Shown here piece by piece: positions 52,437 through 61,139 of a stretch of 64,000 bases of DNA. Position numbers and translations under genes: made by a program. Position 1 is the stretch's first letter. The number at the start of each line of letters is the position of its first letter. Where the stretch lies: NCBI RefSeq assembly GCF_003206045.1, contig NZ_PZJM01000010.1, forward strand, positions 35,127 through 99,126. The letters are read 5' to 3'. The stretch comes from Salinicola lusitanus. GTDB taxonomy: Bacteria; Pseudomonadota; Gammaproteobacteria; Pseudomonadales; Halomonadaceae. The notes below the pieces were generated by a model, which saw nothing but the letters and a program-made list of their open reading frames with translations, ran no database searches and was not told the origin of the DNA.

Positions 52437-53527
52437 CAGGGCTGCTCCTGGGTGAAGAGATTGTCCGCCGCCGGATCGGCGGCGTCCGGGGATGTGGCGG
52501 TGAGCCGGTCGCTGGGGTAGCCGCTGCGGCGGCTCAGCACCCGCACCCGCGCGGCCGGCTGCAGCGGGTAGAAGGCGCTGGTGCCCTCGGCCAGCAGCAG
52601 GCGCTGGAAGTCGTAGTGCTGACCCGCCAGGCGGATGCGGATATCCAGCGCCACATAGTCCGGGGTCAGCCGCAGGCGGCCGCCGTAGCGGTCGAGCCAG
52701 GGCGCATCGCCGCCGAGCACCTGGCGCACCGCGTCGAGACTGGTGTAGCCCCCCGGCGGGCGGTCGCGCAGCAGCGTGGCCAGGGCGCCGCGATCGACCT
52801 GGCCCTCGAACAGCGCATCCAGCAGCGGCAGGTCGCCGGGCCCGAGGGCATTGAGATCGAGCCGCCAGGGGCCGTCGTCGGGCAGGGTGCAGAGCTCGCC
52901 GAAGCGGCCGACGCGGCGGCTGTCCAGAGGCGCCAGCCAGTTGATCTCGCTGGGATCGCGGAGCCAGGTGTCGGCGCTCGTCCGGGGCGGATCGAGGCGC
53001 GCATAGTCGGCGCCATCCATGCCGCCGACGCGGGAGAGGCTGTCGGCATCGATCCAGTCGGCGAGACGGGCGACGAACTCGCCCGGATTCATGTCGGTGA
53101 GGCGCTCGCCGGCGTAGTTGGCCACCCAGTAGCGCAGCTGCTGCTGGGCCAGTGCGGCCTGGCTGCCGCCGAGGGCGTTGAGGTTGAAGCAGGTGCGCAG
53201 GTCGTGCACCACCAGGTGCAGCTCGCCGGCGTCGGTGGGGTAGCGCAGCGGGCGCCCGGCCAGGGTCTGCCACCACAGATCGGCGTGACGCACCGCAGCG
53301 TCGGTGAGCGCGCGGCGGGCGATGATCTCCGCGCCGCGGGCGTAGAATTCGGCCTGGGTCTCCTGCTGCAGCAGTTCGAGACGGGTCAGCTCGCGCCGCC
53401 CCTGCAGCGTCAGCGCGCTCAGCGTGACGCTCACCAGCGCCAGCGCCAGCAGTACCATCAATAGCGCCGCCCCGCGCTGGCGCGGTGCCCCCGCGGGCTC
53501 ACGCTGGGCTGGCGACGGCACGCTCAT
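52436..53527 (-). CDS. gspK: Type II secretion system minor pseudopilin K
   Basis: A 363-residue large minor pseudopilin thought to cap the pseudopilus tip. The prepilin-like N terminus QRGAALLMVLLALALVSVTL has the helix but, as usual for GspK, lacks the conserved Glu5. Family motifs are FYARGAEIIARRAL, DLRTCFNLNAL, ADWIDADSLSRVGGMDGADY and DLNALGPGDLPLLDALF. Its ATG overlaps the gspJ stop codon as ATGA. Confidence 0.93.
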   Translation of the reverse strand: MSVPSPAQREPAGAPRQRGAALLMVLLALALVSVTLSALTLQGRRELTRLELLQQETQAEFYARGAEIIARRALTDAAVRHADLWWQTLAGRPLRYPTDAGELHLVVHDLRTCFNLNALGGSQAALAQQQLRYWVANYAGERLTDMNPGEFVARLADWIDADSLSRVGGMDGADYARLDPPRTSADTWLRDPSEINWLAPLDSRRVGRFGELCTLPDDGPWRLDLNALGPGDLPLLDALFEGQVDRGALATLLRDRPPGGYTSLDAVRQVLGGDAPWLDRYGGRLRLTPDYVALDIRIRLAGQHYDFQRLLLAEGTSAFYPLQPAARVRVLSRRSGYPSDRLTATSPDAADPAADNLFTQEQP

Positions 53528-54132
53528 GGCAGCAGCTCCGGCAAGACCACGGTCAGCGTCACCGGTCGCCCATGGCGCTGCCACTGCACGCGCACGCCCT
53601 GGGCGATGCCGTTCGGCGGCGGTGAGGCGATCCAGCGTCCGGCGGAGAAGAACGCCAGCGTCAGCGCAGTGACGTCGTCGAGTGCCGCCACCCGTTGCCA
53701 CTCGGGCTCCCCGGCGGCGTCGAGCAGCCCGCTGGAATCGAGCGTCAGGGTGGCGCCGTCGCGATCCCACTGCAGGCGTTGGCGACGCAGGCGGGTGTAG
53801 AAATCGCCCACCGGCAGCGCCACCGCGCCCAGCGAGACCCACTCCAGCCGTGCCAGATCGGCACGATAGGCCAGTGGCAGGTTGAACAGCGCCCGCCCCC
53901 CTGCGTGTATCGGGCGCTCTACCAGCGCCTCCAGACGCCGCGTGAGCAGGCGACTGAAGTCGATCTCCGCGTCCAGCGGCGCCGGTTCGGCGAAACGTTC
54001 GCGGGTACTCACCAGCTGATTGACCAGCGCCGCCACGCCGATGCCGACCAGCGCGGTCAGGGCGATGGCGATCATCACCTCGAGCAGGGTAAAGCCGCGC
54101 TGGTGCGGCGTCTTTGCGGCCAGCGTTCTCAT
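53524..54132 (-). CDS. gspJ: Type II secretion system minor pseudopilin J
   Basis: A 202-residue minor pseudopilin with the cleavage and methylation signature QRGFTLLEVMIAIALTALVG and the GspJ-typical patterns ERPIHAGGRALFNL, RADLARLEWVSLGA, VAALDDVTALTLAFFSAGRW. GspI, GspJ and GspK together initiate pseudopilus assembly. The start at 54132 overlaps the gspI stop codon as ATGA; the longer frame to 54528 is shadow. Confidence 0.92.
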   Translation of the reverse strand: MRTLAAKTPHQRGFTLLEVMIAIALTALVGIGVAALVNQLVSTRERFAEPAPLDAEIDFSRLLTRRLEALVERPIHAGGRALFNLPLAYRADLARLEWVSLGAVALPVGDFYTRLRRQRLQWDRDGATLTLDSSGLLDAAGEPEWQRVAALDDVTALTLAFFSAGRWIASPPPNGIAQGVRVQWQRHGRPVTLTVVLPELLP

Positions 54133-54521
54133 GGCGGTGCCAGATAGAGGGTGAAGGTGAGGACCGGGTGTGTGCGGTCCGGGGCGTCGTAGAGCGCCAG
54201 GCGCCCCTGACGCAGGCGCTGGATCGGCGTGGCGCTCACCGTCAGGCGCCACCAGCAGGTGTGTCCCGCCTGGCTCAATTCGCCCTGCTGGGTGCCCAGG
54301 CGCGGCCAGTAGTGGTCGAGCGCCGCACGGCTTTCGAACTCCCGCGCGCACAGCAGCAGCGGCGCACGACGCGCCGCACTCTCGGCGATGCGCACGCGCT
54401 GCTGCACGCCCTGGGCGACGATCACCGCGATCAGCGCCAGGATGAACAGCGCCACCACCACCTCGAGCAGGGTGAAGCCGCGCTGGCATTGGGCCTTGCG
54501 GTAGCCGGGCCTGGCACTCAT
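54129..54521 (-). CDS. gspI: Type II secretion system minor pseudopilin I
   Basis: A 130-residue minor pseudopilin with the prepilin signature QRGFTLLEVVVALFILALIA at about residues 14-33 and a globular domain (ALDHYWPRLGTQQGELSQAG, WWRLTVSATPIQRLRQ). The leader before the cleavage glycine is 15 residues. The start at 54521 overlaps the gspH stop codon as ATGA. Confidence 0.92.
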   Translation of the reverse strand: MSARPGYRKAQCQRGFTLLEVVVALFILALIAVIVAQGVQQRVRIAESAARRAPLLLCAREFESRAALDHYWPRLGTQQGELSQAGHTCWWRLTVSATPIQRLRQGRLALYDAPDRTHPVLTFTLYLAPP

Positions 54522-54994
54522 CGACCACTGCCTGTCACGCTGACCCCGAGCGCATCCACCGCCAGGGTACGGCTGGCGCCAGCGCCCGCCAGGCGGATAT
54601 GCGCGCCCACCACCTCGCCGTCGGGCAGCCACACCAGCCAGGGCGTGGTGGTGTCGGCGGCCGGCGGCTGACGGCTGGGCTGCAGCGGCGGGTTCCAGCG
54701 CTGGGGGTCGAGCCCCAGGCGTTCGCCGAAGGGTTGCCAGCCGTGGCCGGGCTGCCAGCTGACGAAGCGGTAACCCTCGGCCAGCGGCTGCCAGCCGATC
54801 ACCCGCTGGCGCGCCCGGGCCACATCCGCGGCCAGGCGGAAGGCGCCGGCCAGTTCGCGGGCCTCGCGGTCGAGCCGCTCGCCGGGGTGCGTACCTGCCA
54901 GCCAGGCCACGGCGAGGCTCGAGCCCAGGGCGATGATCACGATCACCACCAGCAGTTCGATCAGCGAGAAGCCCCGGGTGCCACGAGACCTCAC
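54518..54994 (-). CDS. gspH: Type II secretion system minor pseudopilin H
   Basis: A 158-residue pseudopilin with the signature TRGFSLIELLVVIVIIALGS and the GspH-like ARELAGAFRLAADVARARQR, GYRFVSWQPGHGWQPF. The start is GTG at 54994, overlapping the gspG stop codon as GTGA, so this gene depends on gspG translation. Confidence 0.9.
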   Translation of the reverse strand: MRSRGTRGFSLIELLVVIVIIALGSSLAVAWLAGTHPGERLDREARELAGAFRLAADVARARQRVIGWQPLAEGYRFVSWQPGHGWQPFGERLGLDPQRWNPPLQPSRQPPAADTTTPWLVWLPDGEVVGAHIRLAGAGASRTLAVDALGVSVTGSGR

Positions 54995-55431
54995 AGCATC
55001 CAGTTGCCGATATCGGCATCGATGCCCTCGCCGCCGGGCTGGTTGTCGGCGCCCAGGCTGTAGAGGTCGACCCGGCCATGCTGGCCGGGGCTGGCGTAGT
55101 GATAGGGGTGGCCCCAGGGGTCCTCCGGCAGCCGCCGGATATAGCCGTCTTCGCGGTAGTTGTCCGGCTGCGGGTCGCTGGTGGGGGGGCTGACCAGCGC
55201 CGCCAGCCCCTGTTGGGTGGTGGGGTAGCGGTAGTTGTCGAGACGGTACATGTCGAGGGCCTGCTCGAGGGTCGAGAGATCGGCGCGCGCCTTCTGCCGC
55301 ATGGCATCGTCCTGATTGCTCAGCACGTTGGGGGCGACGATCGCCACCAGCAGACCGATGATGAAGATCACCACCATGATCTCGAGCAGGGTGAAACCGG
55401 ACTGGTGGCCGGGGCGGGGAGGGCGTGTCAT
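54991..55431 (-). CDS. gspG: Type II secretion system major pseudopilin G
   Basis: The 146-residue major subunit of the pseudopilus. The signature is SGFTLLEIMVVIFIIGLLVA. The conserved PNVLSNQDDAMRQKARADL, ALDMYRLDNYRYPTTQQGLA, and the calcium-site region LPEDPWGHPYHYASPGQHG to YSLGADNQPGGEG are all present. The ATG at 55431 has AGAGGA upstream. It is separated from gspF by 118 bases, one of only two real gaps in the operon. Confidence 0.96.
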   Translation of the reverse strand: MTRPPRPGHQSGFTLLEIMVVIFIIGLLVAIVAPNVLSNQDDAMRQKARADLSTLEQALDMYRLDNYRYPTTQQGLAALVSPPTSDPQPDNYREDGYIRRLPEDPWGHPYHYASPGQHGRVDLYSLGADNQPGGEGIDADIGNWML

Positions 55432-55549
55432 AGCGTTTCCTCTCTTATGGCATGCGGGCGAATGATTGCCGATGGACTAATGGCGGATGGGCGCTGATGG
55501 CGTCGGGGGCCGGTAGCGCGCGATAGCGTCGGCGGCGGCGCGCTGGGCG

Positions 55550-56755
55550 TCACAGCGTCACGCTGCCGTTGAGCTGCATGATCGGCAGCAGGATGGCGAG
55601 CACCACGGTCAGCACCACCGCGCCCATGACCAGGATCATCAGCGGCTCGAACAGCGCCAGGGCCATGTCGACACGGCGGTTGAAGGTGCTCTCCTGGGCA
55701 TCGGCGATGCGCTCGAGCATGCTGTCCAGGGTGCCGCTGGCCTCGCCACTGGCGACCATGTGCAGCAGCGAGGGCGAGAAGCGCCCCGACTCCTGCATCG
55801 CCCGGTGCAGGCTGACCCCGCTCTCGACCCGCTGTTCGATCAGCGCCACCGCCTCGCGCATGCCGTGGTTGCCCAGGGTGTCGCGGCTCACCCGCAGCGC
55901 CTCCAGCAGGGCGATGCCGCTGCGCGTGAGGATCGCCAGGGTGCGGGTCAGGCGCCCGGTGTCGAGCAGCCGGATCAGCTCGCCCAGGCGTGGCAGGCGC
56001 AGCAGCAGGGCATCGAGCCGTGCCCGCGGCGCCGGACGGCGCAGCACGCGGAGCGCCAGCGGCAGGCCCAGCAGCAGGAGGGCGAGCAGCCACGGCCCCA
56101 GGCTCAGCGTCAGTTGGGAGAGACCGATCATCAGCCGGGTCAGCCACGGCAGCGCCATGTCGGAGCGCTCGAACTGCTGCGCCAGGCGTGGCACCACCCA
56201 GGTCATCAGCCCGCTCACCACCGCCAGCGACACCCCCGCCAGCACCAGCGGATAGACCAGCGCGGTGCGCGCCTTCTGGCGCTGCGCCTGGACCCGTTCC
56301 AGATGGTCGGCCAGGCGTTCGAGCACCAGCGCCAGGCGTCCGGCGCGCTCGCCGGCGGCGACCAGCGAGCGGTAGAGCAGGTCGAAGCTCGCGTGGGGGC
56401 GCAGGCTGTCGGCCAGCGAGTGGCCCTCGCGCACCCGGTTGCCCACCGCCAGCAGCAGCGCGCGTTCGCGCTGGCGCTCGGCCTGGCGGGTGAGGGCGTC
56501 GAGGGCGTCGCTGAGCGGAATGCCTGCCTCCACCAGGGTCGCCAACTGGCGCGTGAGCAGCGCCAGGCTGGTGGGATCGAGGCGCCCGCGACCCGGTCGC
56601 CCCGGGGCGCCGGCATCGCGCACCAGCGCCAGCCGGCGCGGGAACAGGCCACGCTCGTGCAGCAGTTGGCGCGCCTGGCGCTCGCTCTCGGCCTGCAGCA
56701 CGTCGCGCTGGCGGCGGCCGTCGGGGCTCAGGGCCAGATAGCGATAGGTGGGCAT
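55550..56755 (-). CDS. gspF: Type II secretion system inner-membrane protein F
   Basis: A 401-residue platform protein. Two GspF/PilC-type domains are visible, with LLTRQLATLVEAGIPLSDAL and the repeat LTRTLAILTRSGIALLEALR, and transmembrane segments near LVYPLVLAGVSLAVVSGLM, PWLLALLLLGLPLAL and ILVMGAVVLTVVLAILLP. The start at 56755 (MPTYRYLALS) has GGGGAG upstream. It is flanked by the two non-overlapping gaps of the operon: 126 bases before it, holding CCCGTCA/TGACGGG arms at 56788-56817, and 118 bases after it. Confidence 0.94.
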   Translation of the reverse strand: MPTYRYLALSPDGRRQRDVLQAESERQARQLLHERGLFPRRLALVRDAGAPGRPGRGRLDPTSLALLTRQLATLVEAGIPLSDALDALTRQAERQRERALLLAVGNRVREGHSLADSLRPHASFDLLYRSLVAAGERAGRLALVLERLADHLERVQAQRQKARTALVYPLVLAGVSLAVVSGLMTWVVPRLAQQFERSDMALPWLTRLMIGLSQLTLSLGPWLLALLLLGLPLALRVLRRPAPRARLDALLLRLPRLGELIRLLDTGRLTRTLAILTRSGIALLEALRVSRDTLGNHGMREAVALIEQRVESGVSLHRAMQESGRFSPSLLHMVASGEASGTLDSMLERIADAQESTFNRRVDMALALFEPLMILVMGAVVLTVVLAILLPIMQLNGSVTL

Positions 56756-56881
56756 CGACTCTCCCCAGTAGCGATGTCGATATGGCACCCGTCACGCATC
56801 GCGACGGTCATGACGGGCGTAGATGGCGCCGTAGTCTGACCCACGGACAATGGCAGTTTGAGGTCAGCGCGGGGGGCAAGC

Positions 56882-58393
56882 TCAGCGGTGGATCGCACGC
56901 AGTACCTCGTCGAGGGCGGTCTCGCCCGCCGCCAGCCGCGCCAGCGCCGCCTGCGCCAGACTCTGGGCGCCGGCCTGGCCGAAGGCGTACTCGGCCAGCG
57001 CCGCCTCGGGGGCGCGCTCATGGATCAGGCCGGCCAGTCGGGCGTCGATGGGGATGAACTCGTAAAGCCCCAGACGGCCGCGGTAGCCGCTGTGGTCGCA
57101 GTGGTCGCAGCCCTGGGGTTCGGCCAGGCGCGACAGCGTCTCGATGCCGGGCAGCCACTGGGCGTCGTCGGCCCGGCGCGGGCGCCATTCGCAGCACGCC
57201 GGGCACAGCCGACGCACCAGGCGCTGCGCCATCACTCCCTTGAGGCTGGTCGCCAGCAGAAACGGCTCGATGCCCATGTCGCGCAGGCGCGCGATCGCTC
57301 CCAGCGCACTGTTGGTGTGCAGGGTCGAGAGCACCAGGTGGCCAGTGAGACTCGACTGCACCGCGGTGGCGGCGGTCTCCAGATCGCGGATCTCGCCGAT
57401 CATGATCACATCCGGGTCCTGGCGCAGGATGGCGCGCAGGCCGCGGGCGAAGGTCAGCCCGGCATGGGGGTTGACCGGGGTCTGGCCGATACCCGGGATG
57501 GCGTACTCCACCGGGTCCTCGACGGTGAGGATATTGCGACTGCGGTCGTTGAGCGCATTGAGGCTGGCGTAGAGGGTGGTGGTCTTGCCTGAGCCGGTTG
57601 GCCCGGTGTTGAGCAGGATGCCGTTGGGCTGCTCGAGTACCCGGCGGTAGCGCTCGAGCACCGCCGGCGGCATGCCCAGGCGGTCGAGGTCGAGCAGCGC
57701 GGCGTGCTTGTCGAGCAGACGCATCACCACCCGCTCGCCGTGGATGCCGGGCAGGGTGGAGACGCGGATATCGACGTCGCGGCCGGCGGCGCGCACGGTG
57801 ATGCGGCCATCCTGGGGCTGGCGCTTCTCGGCGATGTCGAGCCGCGCCATCACCTTGATCCGCGAGATCAGCACCGGCGCCAGCACCCGTGGCGGACGCA
57901 GCGCCTCGCGCATGGCGCCATCCACCCGCAGCCGGATCACCAGCTCGCGCTCGAACGGCTCGACGTGGATGTCCGAGGCGGCCAGGCGCAGGGCTTCGGA
58001 GAAGACGCCGTTGATCAGCCGGATCACCGGCGCCTCGTTCTCGCTCTCGAGCAGATCCTCGGCGCGTGGCAGCTCCTGCATCAGGCTGTCGAGGTCGACG
58101 TGCTCGGCCAGGCCCTCCAGCAGCGCTGCGTTGTCGGCGCGCCCTCCGTCATGCAGCGCGGCCAGGCGTGCCTCGAAGGTGTCGCCGTCGAGCCACTCGC
58201 AGCCCTCGGCGCGGCCCAGACGGCGCTGAATATCCTGCAGCACCTCGAGCTGCAGCGGCGACGGCGTGTCGCGGCACAGCAGGCGGTAGCCGTGGGCGCC
58301 CGGGGCCAGCGCCACCCCGGCACGCTTGGCCAGCCGATAGGGCAGCGGTGCGACGCTATCGTCGTTGGCGGAGAGGCTCGGTGTCGCGGTCAT
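56882..58393 (-). CDS. gspE: Type II secretion system ATPase E
   Basis: A 503-residue secretion ATPase. An N-terminal domain (about 1-120) is followed by the catalytic core with Walker A TGPTGSGKTTT at about 263-273, the Asp box TVEDPVEY, Walker B QDPDVIMIGEIRD at about 325-337, the His box STLHTN, and the four-cysteine zinc module CPACC (397-401) / CDHC (429-432). All ATPase motifs are intact. The ATG at 58393 overlaps the gspD stop codon as ATGA. Confidence 0.96.
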   Translation of the reverse strand: MTATPSLSANDDSVAPLPYRLAKRAGVALAPGAHGYRLLCRDTPSPLQLEVLQDIQRRLGRAEGCEWLDGDTFEARLAALHDGGRADNAALLEGLAEHVDLDSLMQELPRAEDLLESENEAPVIRLINGVFSEALRLAASDIHVEPFERELVIRLRVDGAMREALRPPRVLAPVLISRIKVMARLDIAEKRQPQDGRITVRAAGRDVDIRVSTLPGIHGERVVMRLLDKHAALLDLDRLGMPPAVLERYRRVLEQPNGILLNTGPTGSGKTTTLYASLNALNDRSRNILTVEDPVEYAIPGIGQTPVNPHAGLTFARGLRAILRQDPDVIMIGEIRDLETAATAVQSSLTGHLVLSTLHTNSALGAIARLRDMGIEPFLLATSLKGVMAQRLVRRLCPACCEWRPRRADDAQWLPGIETLSRLAEPQGCDHCDHSGYRGRLGLYEFIPIDARLAGLIHERAPEAALAEYAFGQAGAQSLAQAALARLAAGETALDEVLRAIHR

Positions 58394-60630
58394 GGTGCCA
58401 GGCTCCCCAGGCGGCTGCGCTGATCGGGGAACAGCGCGCTCCAGCGCGGCTGCCCCGGCGCGCTCAGCGCCGCGCCATCCCTTCTCGCACTCTCCATTCC
58501 CGCGGCAGCCGAAGACATGCCGCCGACGGCCGTGTTTGCCGCCGTCCAGGGCGCCAGCGCCTGGTCGTCGTCGAATCCGGCGAGCAGCTGCTGGGCGCGC
58601 ATGTAGCGGTACTTTTCAGCCGTGGCACTGTCCATCTGGGCGGCATCACGTAGCACCCGGGCGCGGATGAACACCATCAGGTTGCGCTTTTCGCGCTCGT
58701 CGCGGTTGTACTGGAACAGCTTGCCGAGCAGCGGGATATCGCCCAGCAGCGGCACCCGCGCCGAACTCGAGTTGCCGGCGTTGCTGATCAGCCCGCCGAG
58801 CACCACGATGCCGCCGTCGCGGGTGATCACCGAGGTCTCGATCTCGCGCTTGTTGGTGACCACGTCGGAGGCCTGGACGTTGGGGTCGATCGACGACACC
58901 TCCTGGACGATGTCCATGCGGATGGTGTTGTCGGAGCTGATCGAGGGGCGGATGCGCAGGCTGACCCCGATATCCTCGCGCTGGATGATCTGGTAGGGGT
59001 TCTCGTTGAAGGTCGTGGAGCCGGTGACGAAAGGGACCTCCTGGCCCACCAGGATATAGGCCTGGGCGTTGTCGAGGGTGGTCAGCGAGGGGGTCGACAG
59101 CAGGTTGGTCTCGCTGTCGCTCTGCAGCGCACCGAGCAGGGCGGCGAAGCTCACGCCGCTGTCGCTGATCCGGCCGACCCCGGCGCTGGCCCCGGTGATG
59201 CTGCCGAGCAGCCGCGCCAGCTGACTGGTGTCGTTTCGTGCGGCGGCACCGGCGATGGCATTGATCCCCGGCTGGCCGTCGGCGGCGTAGTTGAAACCGC
59301 CCACCGGCACGGTGCCGCTGCCGGAGAGATCGCCGAACAGCCACTGCACGCCGAGGCGCTTGGCGCGGGACTCGGTGATCTCGGCGATGATCGCTTCCAC
59401 CGCCACCTGGGCGCGGCGGATGTCGAGCTGCTTGATGATGCTGGCGTAGGCGTCGAGCCGCGCCGGCGGACCGATCAGCACCAGGGCGTTGGTCGAGGGG
59501 TGGACGGCGAAGCCGACCGCTTCGTCGCCGGCGCCGAGGGTACCGGCGACGGCGGCGTTGCGGCTGGTGGCATCCGGCAGCGCGGGCAGCCCGCTGCCGC
59601 CGGTGTCACCCATGGCGCCGAGGCGGCCGCCCTGCAGCGCGCTATCGCCGCCGCTGGCGCGCTGGAGCAGCTGCTGCACCTGGTTTCTGGCGTCGGTGCC
59701 CCCCGCGCTCTGGGAGCGCTCGCCGGTCAGCCCGCCGAGGACCGCGACCACCGATTCGGCGCTGACGTTGTTGAGATAGATCACCCGGGTGTTGCGCTGC
59801 TGGGCCTGGGCCTGGGGCGCATCCAGCGAGGCGACGAGCTGGCGCACCCGGGCCAGCCCGGCGGGGTCGCCGTAGGCCACCAGGGCGTTGGCACGCGGGT
59901 TGGCCACCACCTTCACCTGGCCGCCGCCCTCGCGTTGCATCAGCGAGTCCATGGTGCCGGCGAGCTCGTCGGCAGAGGCGTGCGCCAACGGCAGCACCGC
60001 GGCCTGGAGATCGTGCTGGCGGTCGAGACGCTGGGCCAGTTGGGTCAGTCGCTGGAGATTGTCGCGCCAGTCGGTGACCACCACCAGATGGCTCTCCGGC
60101 CATGGCGTGACCGTGCCCACCTGGCTGTCGACCAGCGGCTGCAGCACGTTGGCCAGGGTGGCGGCGTCCAGGTTGCGTGTCTCGATCACGCCGGTGGCGA
60201 CATTGCCCCCCTGGGCGGCGTCGCCCAGCGGCAGCGGTTGAGTGCGCGAGGCCTGGGCCGGCACGATACGCACCTGTCCGCCGCCGAGCGGGACCGTGGC
60301 GTAGCCGTTGATCTGCAGCTCGCTCTGGAACAGGCGGTAGAGCTCGTCGGCGCTCAACTGCCGCTGGCTGGTCAATGAGATGGTGCCCTGGACCCGCGGG
60401 TCGACGAGGAACTCATGGCCGGTGATCCGCCCCACGCTGTCGATGAATTCCCGCAGGCTGGTCTCCTGGAAGTCGACGTCATAGCGCGGGGTGGCATCCG
60501 TGGTGGCGCCGGCCGTTCCGCTCGCGGGCGTCTGGGGCTGTGACTGGGCCAGGGCCGGGGTCGCCAGCAGCAGCGCTGGTAGCAGGGCCAGCAGCAGCGT
60601 GAGCGCCGATCGAGATGGCAGGGAGCTCAT
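58390..60630 (-). CDS. gspD: Type II secretion system secretin D
   Basis: A 746-residue outer-membrane secretin. It has a signal peptide (SALTLLLALLPALLLATPAL, cleavage before QSQ) and an N0 domain (YDVDFQETSLREFIDSVGRI). N1-N3 repeats follow, including EAVIAEI-type strands and a Gly/Ser/Asn-rich N3 insert. The secretin domain contains VPFVTGSTTF, ITRDGGIVVLGGLI, and VPLLGDIPLLGKLFQYNR. No pilotin gene is present in the operon, so outer-membrane targeting may use another route. It overlaps gspC and gspE by 4 bases each. Confidence 0.95.
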   Translation of the reverse strand: MSSLPSRSALTLLLALLPALLLATPALAQSQPQTPASGTAGATTDATPRYDVDFQETSLREFIDSVGRITGHEFLVDPRVQGTISLTSQRQLSADELYRLFQSELQINGYATVPLGGGQVRIVPAQASRTQPLPLGDAAQGGNVATGVIETRNLDAATLANVLQPLVDSQVGTVTPWPESHLVVVTDWRDNLQRLTQLAQRLDRQHDLQAAVLPLAHASADELAGTMDSLMQREGGGQVKVVANPRANALVAYGDPAGLARVRQLVASLDAPQAQAQQRNTRVIYLNNVSAESVVAVLGGLTGERSQSAGGTDARNQVQQLLQRASGGDSALQGGRLGAMGDTGGSGLPALPDATSRNAAVAGTLGAGDEAVGFAVHPSTNALVLIGPPARLDAYASIIKQLDIRRAQVAVEAIIAEITESRAKRLGVQWLFGDLSGSGTVPVGGFNYAADGQPGINAIAGAAARNDTSQLARLLGSITGASAGVGRISDSGVSFAALLGALQSDSETNLLSTPSLTTLDNAQAYILVGQEVPFVTGSTTFNENPYQIIQREDIGVSLRIRPSISSDNTIRMDIVQEVSSIDPNVQASDVVTNKREIETSVITRDGGIVVLGGLISNAGNSSSARVPLLGDIPLLGKLFQYNRDEREKRNLMVFIRARVLRDAAQMDSATAEKYRYMRAQQLLAGFDDDQALAPWTAANTAVGGMSSAAAGMESARRDGAALSAPGQPRWSALFPDQRSRLGSLAP

Positions 60631-61139
60631 GGGGATGACTCCGAAAGCGTGGATGAAGAAGCGGTGGCGGCGGTGGTCGGGGCGGCGGGCGAGATGCCCC
60701 CGCTCGGCGCGGCGGTCGGTTCGGGCCAGGGCAGCCGCTCCAGCCGCCCGGCGCGGGACAGCACCACACCCTCGTCGTCGATGCGTGCCAGGGTGATGTC
60801 GGCGGCGATGCGATCCCCCGGCATCAGCGCGCGCTGGCCGTCGGGGGTCGCCAGCACCACCAGCGAGTTCGTGTCACTTTCGCTCAGTGCCCGGCCGACC
60901 ACGCGGTAGGGCAGGTCGGTGAGCGGGATGCGCCGGTCCGCCTCGGCGGCCTGCGGCTGCCAGGCGGTGGGTACCGGCGGCAGCGCGGCGGGGTCGAGGA
61001 GGAAGGTAGTCGGCGGCGTGACAGGGGCGGCGGGGGCCAGCAGCCGCGCCGTGCCGGTCAGCGCCTGGGCCGTCAGCCACGCCAGCAGACACAGCGCCAG
61101 CCACTGTGCCGGGGCGCTCAGCCAGGCCGGGAGGGTCAT
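60627..61139 (-). CDS. gspC: Type II secretion system protein C (short form)
   Basis: A 170-residue inner-membrane protein that connects platform and secretin. One N-terminal helix (WLALCLLAWLTAQALTGTAR) is followed by a Pro-rich linker and a homology-region domain (LPYRVVGRALSESDTNSLVV, MPGDRIAADITLARI, GVVLSRAGRLERLPW). The C-terminal PDZ or coiled-coil domain of longer GspC proteins is missing; this resembles the short XcpP/HxcP-like organisation. The start at 61139 overlaps the stop codon of the SoxB-like gene as ATGA. Confidence 0.88.
   Translation of the reverse strand: MTLPAWLSAPAQWLALCLLAWLTAQALTGTARLLAPAAPVTPPTTFLLDPAALPPVPTAWQPQAAEADRRIPLTDLPYRVVGRALSESDTNSLVVLATPDGQRALMPGDRIAADITLARIDDEGVVLSRAGRLERLPWPEPTAAPSGGISPAAPTTAATASSSTLSESSP

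Noticed and set aside
52437-53276. N-terminal extension of the gspL frame
   Set aside because: It overlaps gspK in another frame and is Arg/Pro/Ala-rich shadow sequence. GspL starts at 52436 by homology and coupling.
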